Source: Salinivenus lutea (GTDB lineage Bacteria > Bacteroidota > Rhodothermia > Rhodothermales > Salinibacteraceae). Taken from it: a DNA stretch of 64,000 bases. How positions within the stretch are numbered: position 1 is the first letter of the stretch; each line of letters opens with the position of its first letter. This document shows positions 58,011-64,000 of the stretch, one piece after another. The translations under genes were made by a program, and so were the position numbers. The stretch lies in the NCBI GenBank assembly GCA_002894685.1, contig NCRC01000007.1, positions 89,150 to 153,149 on the forward strand. Direction: 5' to 3'. Below the pieces are notes generated by a model. The model ran no database searches, was not told the DNA's origin, and saw only the letters and a program-made list of their open reading frames with translations.

Positions 58011-58207
58011 GCAACCAATACAACTACGGAAATGAAGCGCGTGCTCTGAGCACCACCACTCCGGCCAGAGTGGTTGTTGATTTTTGGAAGGCCAGCCGAA
58101 AAGTATGGACCAGGACTCGTTCTTACCAACTGTATTTTCCCGCACGGCACTTCGACTGAACGAGTCTTTTTCCTCTCTACTCAAATCCAAGGAACTGCTG
58201 CTCGCTT

Positions 58208-59176
58208 ATGAATTGCTGGTTCTGGAATATCGATCGTGACAACCAAGAGATTTTTGCGAGTGAACTGGAGGATGGACGCCTCCGGCAAGGATGGGGCTAC
58301 CAGGATAATTTAGACTTGCGGTTGATTCAGAAACAGAAGGGGCGTAATCAACCGCTCACGGACCGCCAAGAATCGGCCTGGAGCCGATGCAAGGCCATGC
58401 TCACTCGCATCGAGGTCGATGACATTGCGGTCGTGAAAAACGTCCCTGATAGTGACCACTTCGCGCTGGTGCGCATCGTAGGGGATTATGACTTCTCGAT
58501 CAGCGGCCGAACCAGCGACCATGGTCACATTCTTCCTGTCGAGCCGATCGGGTCTTACCATAAGAACGCAGGGGATGTACCTACTCCCATGGTGCGGGCT
58601 CTAAACCGGGAGCAGCATCCGATCCGGCGAACACTTAAACACAAAGAGTCGGTCATCAATCTCGCGGATCTCGATCCGTCGGAGGCAAGCACTCCAGAAG
58701 CCTTCAAAGAGAAGATTGACAATTGGCGCCTCTCCCTCGCGGACTCGTTGCACTCACTTGTCACAGACTCGCTGGAAAATCGGGATGCTGAGCGTCTCGT
58801 GCTGGAGCTTCTCCGAAATGACGGGCTCGATGTCGACTGGACCGCTGGGCCCAACGAGCGGGGAGCGGACCTCGAGACAGAAGTTGTACTCGGTTACGGG
58901 CTCAGCTCCACTGTCGCCGTTCAGGTCAAATTTCACAGGGGTACCGAACGGCAACTCCGCGGTCTAAAGCAGATCGAGCGAGCCTTCGAGGAGCGAAATG
59001 TCGACGCCGGCCTGTTAGTGACCTTTGCAACCGATCTTGCTGAGGAGGTTGAGAGCTACCTCACAGAACTCCAGCATGAGCACAGTGAGAACGTCGACGT
59101 ACTCTACGGCGAGGACCTTTACCTGCGGCTCCTTGAACTCATTGCCGACCCGGACCACTCGATTGAGGACTTATAG
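58208..59176 (+). CDS. Mrr-like restriction endonuclease with N-terminal reader-like domain
   Basis: The C-terminal half of this 322-aa protein is an Mrr_cat-type nuclease: LVLELLRNDGLDVDWT, then GADLETEVV (Asp221) and VAVQVKF (Gln239-x-Lys241), the Q-x-K variant of PD-(D/E)XK used by Mrr. The N-terminal 115 residues (CWFWNIDRDNQEIFASELEDGRLRQGW..., IEVDDIAVVKNVPDSDHFALVRIVGDY) resemble beta-barrel EVE/PUA-type modified-base readers, though only loosely. Such fusions are typical of modification-dependent type IV restriction. It is divergent from hsdM and not in its operon. Confidence 0.82.
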   Translation: MNCWFWNIDRDNQEIFASELEDGRLRQGWGYQDNLDLRLIQKQKGRNQPLTDRQESAWSRCKAMLTRIEVDDIAVVKNVPDSDHFALVRIVGDYDFSISGRTSDHGHILPVEPIGSYHKNAGDVPTPMVRALNREQHPIRRTLKHKESVINLADLDPSEASTPEAFKEKIDNWRLSLADSLHSLVTDSLENRDAERLVLELLRNDGLDVDWTAGPNERGADLETEVVLGYGLSSTVAVQVKFHRGTERQLRGLKQIERAFEERNVDAGLLVTFATDLAEEVESYLTELQHEHSENVDVLYGEDLYLRLLELIADPDHSIEDL

Positions 59177-59374
59177 CAGAAACCACTTAACCCCCTACAG
59201 ACAAAATAGACATTCCCAAGACACATCGCGGAACCGCTTCAAGCATCCTCGCAGTTCCCGCTTCTATCTTCACACTGTAGAGTGGCCCCGGACCGAGCCC
59301 TTCCGAGACGGAGTTAAATCCTCGGGCTCAGCGGTTCATTCCTCAGTATTTCTCTCCATTCTCCCTTCCGTTCA

Positions 59375-60040
59375 ATGACTCGACACGTCGCCTGGGACAT
59401 CGAGACCTGCCCTCGCCCATACGAAGAGCTTTCGGAAAGCCATCGGCAGCGTCACCGAAAGGAGTATGAGCATAGGATGGAGGACGGAATGGAAGAGCCC
59501 TCCGACGAGATCAAGTCGAAGGCCGCGAGCCTCCATCCGATGCTCGGGTGGATCTGCTGCATCTCGGCTGTGGCCGGAGATCTGGACGACGGCTACCGAA
59601 ACCCCCACAGCTGGGTCGCTTCCTCGCAGGACGAGGAGGCGGACATGCTGGAGGAGTTCTGGAAGGACATCCAGAAGCTCTCCCGCCACGCTGGCGGCGG
59701 CATCCAGTGGATTACCTGCAACGGCAAGCGGTTCGACGTCCCATTTCTGAGCGCCCGGTCGACACGGCACGGCATCTCGCCCACGAACAAGGGCATCCTG
59801 AGCACCCACAAGTACCAGACGGAGAGTCACCTTGACCTCGCCAACGTCTGGGACGCGCCGTGGTACAGCCTCGCGGACCTGTGCGACCACCTCGGGGTCG
59901 AGTCGCCGAAAGGAGAGTTTGACGGATCGGACGTGGCCCCGGCCATCGAAAATGGAGAGCCGGAGAAGGTGCGCCGATACTGCGAGCGAGATGCGGTGGC
60001 GACGTTCAAGTGCGCCCAGCTCGTGCAGCCGGCTCTCTAA
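59375..60040 (+). CDS. PolB-type 3'-5' exonuclease (DnaQ-fold)
   Basis: The 221-aa protein has the three DEDDy motifs: Exo I AWDIET (Asp8, Glu10), Exo II CNGKRFDVPFL (Asn116...Asp121) and Exo III RRYCERDAVAT (Tyr202...Asp206). This matches stand-alone predicted PolB-like exonucleases (DNA_pol_B_exo2 type). It lies next to the CRISPR leader and in the same element as a PolA-like polymerase without its own exonuclease. Proofreading for that polymerase or spacer trimming are both possible; neither is shown. It appears complete. Confidence 0.85.
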   Translation: MTRHVAWDIETCPRPYEELSESHRQRHRKEYEHRMEDGMEEPSDEIKSKAASLHPMLGWICCISAVAGDLDDGYRNPHSWVASSQDEEADMLEEFWKDIQKLSRHAGGGIQWITCNGKRFDVPFLSARSTRHGISPTNKGILSTHKYQTESHLDLANVWDAPWYSLADLCDHLGVESPKGEFDGSDVAPAIENGEPEKVRRYCERDAVATFKCAQLVQPAL

Positions 60041-60072
60041 TGCCGTATTTACGTGATCGTCACGGTAACCCC

Positions 60073-60103
60073 TTGACGACCCGGGGGGCGATTTTGCTAT
60101 ACT
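60073..60103 (+). promoter_or_regulatory. Candidate promoter in the CRISPR leader
   Basis: TTGACG and TATACT are separated by 19 bp, 85 bp upstream of the first CRISPR repeat. The spacing is slightly long. A hairpin with a T-rich tail (60132-60160) lies between this promoter and the array, so it may serve read-through control rather than the array itself. Confidence 0.4.
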
Positions 60104-60131
60104 GATAAGTGACGTAGTAAAAAGAAGTTTT

Positions 60132-60160
60132 GGGCTCGCCTCGGCGGGCCCTTTCTCTTT
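60132..60160 (+). terminator. Stem-loop with T-rich tail between the exonuclease gene and the CRISPR array
   Basis: GGGCTCGCC and GGCGGGCCC form a stem with a two-base loop, followed by TTTCTCTTT. It fits a terminator for the exonuclease gene, although the candidate promoter at 60073 lies upstream of it. Confidence 0.5.
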
Positions 60161-60187
60161 GCCCCCTGTGCGACAATGTGGCGCAGG

Positions 60188-60582
60188 GGTGACTCCGCAC
60201 ACGCGGAGATAGACCCATCACGGTAGAGGCCCCGGCCGTCCCGCTCACGGTGACTCCGCACACGCGGAGATAGACCCGTCACGTTCTTCTCAATCCCCAC
60301 CTCCTCGGCGGTGACTCCGCACACGCGGAGATAGACCCCATTCCATCGGAGTAGTCGGGGCACTACTGCGGGTGACTCCGCACACGCGGAGATAGACCCT
60401 TCCCCAGTCACAGGGTCTCCATTCGCATCCTGGTGACTCCGCACACGCGGAGATAAACCCCGGATAATGTAAGACGGCTCGTCTTGCAGTTCGGTGACTC
60501 CGCACACGCGGAGATAGACCGGACGAGATCGCCAAGCAGAACCTCGACGTGGTGGTGACTCCGCACACGCGGAGATACGAGA
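60188..60582 (+). CRISPR. Type I-E-like CRISPR array: 7 repeats of 29 bp, 6 spacers of 32 bp, no cas genes
   Basis: Repeats start at 60188, 60249, 60310, 60371, 60432, 60493 and 60554, an exact 61-bp period. The repeat opens GGTGACTCCGC and ends GAGATAGACCC, with a 6-bp stem CTCCGC/GCGGAG around ACAC, like the 29-bp I-E repeats of enterobacteria. Repeat 5 has one substitution, repeat 6 differs in its last base, and repeat 7 is degenerate after GAGATA, so the leader is on the left and transcription is rightward. All six spacers are 32 bp and different. No cas gene lies in this element, so it depends on proteins from elsewhere or is a relic. Confidence 0.95.
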
Positions 60583-60585
60583 TAT

Positions 60586-60620
60586 GAAGCCCCATCGTCC
60601 GAGTAGGACGGTGGGGCTTC
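60586..60620 (+). terminator. Stem-loop downstream of the CRISPR array
   Basis: GAAGCCCCATCGTCC pairs with GGACGGTGGGGCTTC (one wobble) around GAGTA, three bases past the last degenerate repeat. The T-run is weak. It may end the pre-crRNA. Confidence 0.5.
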
Positions 60621-60682
60621 GTTATGCTTTGGCTCTCCGGCGTGTCTACAAGGCGCACCTCTGCGAATGTCATTTCTCCGCT

Positions 60683-60895
60683 ATGCGTCCCTTTTCCGAA
60701 CCAGAAGCCTTTCCGAAGCACCTTGGACCGCACCTCTTGCCTGTCCCTGAAACCCGCCGCGAGGCGTTGTGGCTTCTCGTTCAGCTGAGTGAGACCGGGA
60801 GAAGTGAAAAACCCGGAGGAGAAGGTCGTGTCCAGATCGACATCCAGCTAGAAGTCTGCTGCTCTCAGATTATTGCTCCTGGTCCGATCTTGTGA
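60683..60895 (+). CDS. Possible small protein downstream of the CRISPR array
   Basis: A 70-codon frame from ATG 60683 with moderately coding-like composition (PETRREALWLLVQLSETGR, GRVQIDIQLEV). No domain was recognised, and it converges on the RHH gene. It may be spurious. Confidence 0.3.
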   Translation: MRPFSEPEAFPKHLGPHLLPVPETRREALWLLVQLSETGRSEKPGGEGRVQIDIQLEVCCSQIIAPGPIL

Positions 60896-60911
60896 TTTCA
60901 CGACTATACGA

Positions 60912-61094
60912 TCATTGATTAATCTTAAGGTAGAGCTCGACGGCTTCGTTCGCGATGTCCTTCATCGAACGCTCCTCGTGGACGAACGCCTGGACTTTGA
61001 GGGCCTGATGGAGATCGGCAGGCATATCGAAGGTGAAACGAACGGTTTCATCCTCCGCATTATCGTTCGCGTCATCGGGACTCGGATCATTCAT
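60912..61094 (-). CDS. Ribbon-helix-helix regulator / antitoxin-like protein
   Basis: The 60-aa protein has an acidic N-terminus and an RHH core: RFTFDMPADLHQALKVQAFVHEERSMKDIANEAVELYL (residues 19-56). The pattern (beta strand, then two helices) matches CopG/ParD-type DNA-binding proteins. No toxin gene is adjacent, so a regulator of the integrase or element maintenance is as likely as an antitoxin. A 16-bp perfect palindrome lies 58 bp upstream. Confidence 0.75.
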   Translation of the reverse strand: MNDPSPDDANDNAEDETVRFTFDMPADLHQALKVQAFVHEERSMKDIANEAVELYLKINQ

Positions 61095-61152
61095 AACAAA
61101 TCACGTGCTTTATGAAGTAGGTATTTGATTTGGCCTTTCGTTAATTTGTTTA

Positions 61153-61168
61153 TCGTAAGATCTTACGA
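61153..61168. promoter_or_regulatory. 16-bp perfect palindrome between integrase and RHH genes
   Basis: TCGTAAGATCTTACGA is a perfect palindrome upstream of the RHH start and just past the integrase stop. It is the natural operator candidate for the RHH protein. Confidence 0.55.
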
Positions 61169-61203
61169 CCATACAAGTCGGATGTCAAGACGGCCACACC
61201 GAG

Positions 61204-62328
61204 TTAGTCGAATGCCGCATCGACGTAGTGATGCCCTTGATCGGGACTCGCGTGCATGTACTGCTCTGTCACGCTGGTCGTGCTGTGGCCCATGAGGCGT
61301 TTGATCTCGTGGATGGGCGTCCCTCCTTCTGCGAGGCGAGTCCCAAAGGCGTGGCGAGTCGAATGGAGGTTGATGTGCTCTGGTAGATCGGCCTCGCGCT
61401 TGAACCGGCAGAACGCGTGGCTTAAGGCGCTTTCCTTGAGCCTCTCGCCGGCGTTGTGGTACACGTAGGGGCATCCCTCCGGAGACCGACGCTTTGCCTC
61501 CTGAAGAGGCTCTACGGCCCTGTGCGGCAATGGCAGTACACGTCCACGTCCCTGTTTCGTCGCGAAGTTTTCGTCACTCGTGACGTGGGCCGTGCGGGCA
61601 TCCAGATTGACTGTCACCGGCCCCTCGTCCCACCGGAGTCGGATGAGTTCTCCGCGCCGCAGGCCCATCATTGGATTCAGCCGTACCAGAAGCAATAGAT
61701 ATGGGTAGGTGTTGTACCGGCCGTCGGTGACGTAACGCTGGTGGTGCGCCTGAATGACCTGTAGGAGTTTCCGCTGCTGCTCGCGGGTCAGAGACTTGGG
61801 CGGGGTCTCGACGCGCTTCGGGAGATCAACCTGCTTGGTGATATCCTCTTCCATCCAGCCTTCCTCGACGAGGTGACGGACGAGGTAGCCGACGTGCTTG
61901 ACGTACTTGCGCTTCGTGGCATCGGCGATGTCCTTCTCGTCGATCCACTCCTGGATATGCTTTGCCCTGAGGTCCCGCGTCGGGAAGTCCGCGCCCATGT
62001 GTCGGACGAATAGGCGCAGCACCTCCCGGTACGTCCGGAGCGTCGACGCGCGAAGATGGGAGCTGGACTCGAGAAACGCGCCACGCGCTTTGCCCAGCGT
62101 CGAGAGGTCTGCCTCGGGTTCGGGGGTCCACCCGAAGAGCTCGTGCTCGCGCCCATCGGTCCACGGGTCGTACTCGCCGAGGGCGAACTGGTCTTCGGCG
62201 CGACCAAGGAGACGACGGGCGGTCTTCTTGCGACTGGTCTTCAGGGGGATGCGTTTGCGGTCGGGCTCCCGACCGGAGTCGTAGAACTGTGCATAGTAGC
62301 GTCCTCGCTGCTGGACGAGAGAGGCCAT
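61204..62328 (-). CDS. int: Tyrosine recombinase / site-specific integrase
   Basis: The 374-aa protein has an N-terminal arm-binding-like domain (1-70), a SAM-like core-binding domain (75-170; LRASTLRTYREVLRLFVRHM) and a catalytic domain. The catalytic residues are Arg224 (MGLRRGELIRLRW), His322/Arg325 (HSTRHAFGT), His348 (LMGHSTTSVTEQY) and nucleophile Tyr357. It starts 97 bp inside the right repeat and reads toward the element's interior. It should recombine at the tRNA-Ser attachment sequence. It looks intact, so the element may still be mobile. Confidence 0.96.
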   Translation of the reverse strand: MASLVQQRGRYYAQFYDSGREPDRKRIPLKTSRKKTARRLLGRAEDQFALGEYDPWTDGREHELFGWTPEPEADLSTLGKARGAFLESSSHLRASTLRTYREVLRLFVRHMGADFPTRDLRAKHIQEWIDEKDIADATKRKYVKHVGYLVRHLVEEGWMEEDITKQVDLPKRVETPPKSLTREQQRKLLQVIQAHHQRYVTDGRYNTYPYLLLLVRLNPMMGLRRGELIRLRWDEGPVTVNLDARTAHVTSDENFATKQGRGRVLPLPHRAVEPLQEAKRRSPEGCPYVYHNAGERLKESALSHAFCRFKREADLPEHINLHSTRHAFGTRLAEGGTPIHEIKRLMGHSTTSVTEQYMHASPDQGHHYVDAAFD

Positions 62329-62341
62329 GAGATGGAGCGGT

Positions 62342-62361
62342 CTGCTATCATTCTGCTATCG
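62342..62361. other. Candidate integrase arm-binding site, right end
   Basis: Contains TGCTATCAT and TGCTATCG in tandem and matches the left-end site at 40985-41004 at 18 of 20 positions, in the same orientation. It lies between the integrase start and the right repeat. Confidence 0.6.
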
Positions 62362-62424
62362 CAGAAGCAGATAACCGCTCGGAAGCAGCCCTCGTCGACG
62401 CTGAAGGGCGATATTGACGGCAGC

Positions 62425-62474
62425 CCCTCCGGTTTTCGAGACCGGTGCAATCAGCCAGGCTCTGCCACCCCACC
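62425..62474 (-). pseudogene. 5' half-copy of tRNA-Ser within the right repeat
   Basis: Identical to the first 50 nt of the tRNA-Ser at 40895-40846 on the minus strand: acceptor 5' strand, D-arm and complete anticodon stem-loop. The 3' half is absent. Integration of the element split the gene, and the left copy restores it. Confidence 0.9.
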
Positions 62475-62524
62475 GTTGATTTGTCGGCTATGCAATACCT
62501 CTGGCTGGAGGCATGCGTTCCGGC
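62425..62524. repeat. Right 100-bp attachment repeat (attR)
   Basis: A perfect copy of 40846-40945. Its outer half is the original upstream region of tRNA-Ser and abuts chromosomal small-protein genes. Confidence 0.95.
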
Positions 62525-62527
62525 GCC

Positions 62528-62680
62528 CTACAGATACTCAAAGAGCGCCAGCAATAGCAGGAGACCGACGACCCCAAGCCCGCTCCAGATGTCCCCGTAC
62601 TGCATGTTGCCAAGCGCAAAACAGGCAAGGTCCGCGACCCCGAGGAAAACAAGCAGTTTGGTCTTTCGTCGTTGCGTCAT
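62528..62680 (-). CDS. Small membrane protein (50 aa)
   Basis: A 50-codon frame with two hydrophobic stretches (LLVFLGVADLACFALG, residues 9-24; GLGVVGLLLLLALFEYL, 34-50) and a basic start MTQRRKTK. It ends 3 bp before the right repeat, i.e. it was the gene just upstream of tRNA-Ser. No family is recognised, but the composition is clearly protein-like. Confidence 0.65.
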   Translation of the reverse strand: MTQRRKTKLLVFLGVADLACFALGNMQYGDIWSGLGVVGLLLLLALFEYL

Positions 62681-62718
62681 TGTGCAGTCGATTTTTCATG
62701 CCTAAAACAGTCGGTGGT

Positions 62719-62766
62719 GAAAACGAACAGGCACCGGCCCGAGCCTCCGCTGTCGGCTCCCGGGCC
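62719..62766 (-). terminator. Terminator of the 47-aa gene
   Basis: On the minus strand GGCCCGGGAGCC and GGCTCGGGCC form a stem with a small bulge, followed after a short gap by GTTCGTTTTC. Confidence 0.5.
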
Positions 62767-62783
62767 GACGCCCTGTCCGATTG

Positions 62784-62927
62784 CTACAGAAACGCCATTT
62801 GAAACAGCACCCAGAAGGCCGAGAGCAGGGCCAACAGGAGGGTCCCCATAAAGAAATTGAAAGCGAGACGGGTGGACGTGTCTTCGCTATGTGCGTCGTC
62901 GTGGGAGGATGGTTCGTCAGTCGTCAT
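62784..62927 (-). CDS. Small membrane protein (47 aa)
   Basis: The frame codes for an acidic, His-containing N-terminus (MTTDEPSSHDDAHSEDTSTR) and one TM helix (LAFNFFMGTLLLALLSAFWVLFQMAF, residues 21-46). The shape recalls small subunits of respiratory complexes, but no family is identified. It lies upstream of the 50-aa membrane protein gene on the same strand. Confidence 0.65.
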   Translation of the reverse strand: MTTDEPSSHDDAHSEDTSTRLAFNFFMGTLLLALLSAFWVLFQMAFL

Positions 62928-63136
62928 GGCTGATGCCTCGTACTTGTCCGTCAGGATACGGACCGTGTGGGTACGGTCCGGTCACGAAAGGAGGGAGATC
63001 TCCGCCACCGAGAAACGACGGCGGAAACGATGGATCGGGTGCACCTCCCCTTCGACGGCCTTCTCTCCGTCCTAACGGGAGGCTGAACGACCTCTCCCCC
63101 GAAGAACCAGGGGCACACGGTGCACCCGGACGAGGA

Positions 63137-63502
63137 TCAGCACAGAAAGACACACAGTTCGGCGCACGTCCGCACGAGGGGGACGGACGTGCGTCCGGGG
63201 CTACGGACCTGCGGGACCTTCGGCCCCAAACGGCGGGCCGAGACGACCAGGAACGGGGCCCCGTCGGCCGACTCCTCCTCTTCGGCGTCCCCGGACCACC
63301 GGTTGTTTTCAGCGGCAGGGAGGCGCCCCCAGGGATTTAGGTCCGCGGAGACAGAAGAGATGCCCGGGAGCGCCTCCGTCTCCAGACGTGGAGAGCTGAG
63401 GGTAGCATCCGGCGACGCCGATCCCTGCACGCTGCCCCCCCGAACGATCGCCCCCAGGACAAAGGCCCCGAGGAAGACGACAAGGAAGCGGAGGGGACGC
63501 AT
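63137..63502 (-). CDS. Possible secreted protein (121 aa)
   Basis: From ATG 63502 the frame begins with a signal/anchor helix (MRPLRFLVVFLGAFVLGAIV) followed by a Ser/Glu-rich low-complexity region. The last third is less protein-like. No domain was recognised. It could be a genuine lineage-specific exported protein. Confidence 0.45.
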   Translation of the reverse strand: MRPLRFLVVFLGAFVLGAIVRGGSVQGSASPDATLSSPRLETEALPGISSVSADLNPWGRLPAAENNRWSGDAEEEESADGAPFLVVSARRLGPKVPQVRSPGRTSVPLVRTCAELCVFLC

Positions 63503-63871
63503 GGGAAGCAGTCGCTGATCAAAACAGACATTCCTTTCATCGACTCCTGTGTCGAACGTTTCCGCTGCCCCGCCCGCTCTGCGCATTTTCGGGATGGTGC
63601 GCTTGTCGGAGGGCGGAATCCTCCCTGGGTTGAACGTGAATGGGGCGTCAAGGAGATCTTCCCGCTGCGTCCCTGCGGGACTTCGGGATGGCTTTAGGAA
63701 GGCGCCTCGCCACGGCCCGACGCACACCACGGCCGCATCAGTTTCCCCGGCCCAATTCCAAGCACAGGCTGGATCGGACGGTCGGCGGGCGCCTCGGGCT
63801 GCGTTCGGACCGGCGATCCGTGCCATTCTTTTCGGAACGGAGGGGCACGGGAACCGGGGGGATTTCGCGAT
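63503..63871. other. Intergenic stretch without a confident gene
   Basis: About 370 bp between the possible secreted-protein gene and alaS. No convincing frame, RNA gene or terminator was seen. Confidence 0.4.
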
Positions 63872-64000
63872 CTACGACAGCTGATCACGCACCAGATCGG
63901 GGACGGACGCGAGCACCTCGTCCAGCTTCTCCGTGTCCCGTCCCCCCGCGGAGGCCAACTGCGGGCGGCCGCCCCCGCCCCCTCCGAGCCGCGTCCCAAG
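63872..64000 (-). CDS. alaS: Alanyl-tRNA synthetase, C-terminal end (5' part outside window)
   Basis: The last 42 codons are visible. LGTRLGGGGGGRPQLASAGGRD is the glycine-rich C-Ala signature of AlaRS (compare GGGGGGRPDMAQAGG in other bacteria), followed by a short helix and the stop. The enzyme charges tRNA-Ala; the catalytic and editing domains lie beyond the window. Confidence 0.9.
   Translation of the reverse strand, partial: LGTRLGGGGGGRPQLASAGGRDTEKLDEVLASVPDLVRDQLS

Larger units (their letters stand above)
40846..62524. mobile_element. Integrative element (genomic island) in tRNA-Ser
   Basis: The element is bounded by perfect 100-bp direct repeats (40846-40945 and 62425-62524), the left one overlapping the tRNA-Ser gene. 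A tyrosine integrase starts 97 bp inside the right repeat and reads away from it. Near-identical 20-bp candidate arm sites occur inside both ends. The contents (PolA-like polymerase, DUF5131 genes, type I restriction, SEFIR, dGTPase, Mrr, CRISPR array) are accessory, and base composition is visibly less GC-rich than the flanks, notably at 51200-55900. Repeat-to-repeat length is about 21.6 kb. No conjugation genes or phage structural genes were seen. Confidence 0.92.

Noticed and set aside
60217..60553. Search by eye for CRISPR spacers matching other parts of this window (self-targeting)
   Set aside because: No match was seen; only a full search could exclude partial matches.
60097..60733. Minus-strand frames with a repeating SPRVRSH/ISACAESP pattern that look like a repeat protein
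   Set aside because: The periodicity is the 61-bp CRISPR repeat-spacer unit read in frame, not a protein repeat.

Overview
The window looks like chromosome of a halophilic Bacteroidota/Rhodothermota bacterium of the Salinibacter type. The DNA is GC-rich, the proteins are strongly acidic, there is a SusC/SusD pair, a PorD-like (DUF4835) protein and a PorV/PorQ-like barrel, and start sites show few Shine-Dalgarno sequences. The genus is an inference from these traits; no marker gene was compared.

Region 1 (1-7055) is a polysaccharide utilisation locus, all on the minus strand: a secreted GH53 endo-beta-1,4-galactanase, a LacI-type regulator, a SusC TonB-dependent transporter and a SusD lipoprotein cut by the window start. 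Three similar LacI-type palindromes lie in front of lacI and susC, which suggests autoregulated, galactan-responsive control.

Region 2 (7337-40511) is ordinary core genome: a GntR regulator, a PgpH-type 7TM-HD phosphodiesterase, ligA, a RodZ-like protein, tRNA-Pro, an alpha/beta-hydrolase-OsmC fusion, an NRDE protein, an MnmM/YtqB-like methyltransferase, aroB, a very long TamB, RNase R, a DUF1015 protein, initiator tRNA-Met, a PAP2 phosphatase, recA, PorD-like and outer-membrane barrel genes, a CheY-like receiver, a zinc-ribbon protein, a metallopeptidase/beta-propeller/barrel fusion, a Ric (YtfE/ScdA) iron-sulfur repair protein and a GerMN-like protein.

Region 3 (40846-62524) is a 21.6-kb integrative element in a tRNA-Ser(CGA) gene. 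It is bounded by perfect 100-bp direct repeats that contain the 5' half of the tRNA plus about 50 bp of its upstream DNA. A tyrosine integrase sits just inside the right repeat, and near-identical 20-bp candidate integrase arm sites lie inside both ends. The element carries: a very divergent family-A DNA-polymerase-like protein; an XRE regulator / HTH-DUF5131-like fusion / DUF5131 operon; a seven-gene minus-strand defence operon (hsdM, hsdS, dGTPase-like HD hydrolase, 2-TM membrane protein, SEFIR-domain protein, hsdR, PD-(D/E)XK-like protein); a divergent Mrr-like endonuclease; a PolB-type 3'-5' exonuclease; a seven-repeat type I-E-like CRISPR array with no cas genes; and a ribbon-helix-helix regulator next to a 16-bp palindrome.

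Region 4 (62525-64000) is chromosome again: two tiny single- or two-helix membrane proteins, a possible secreted protein and the 3' end of alaS.

The strongest candidates for undescribed biology are the element's PolA-like polymerase with a separately encoded proofreading-type exonuclease, and the type I restriction operon with a dGTPase-membrane protein-SEFIR module inserted between hsdS and hsdR.
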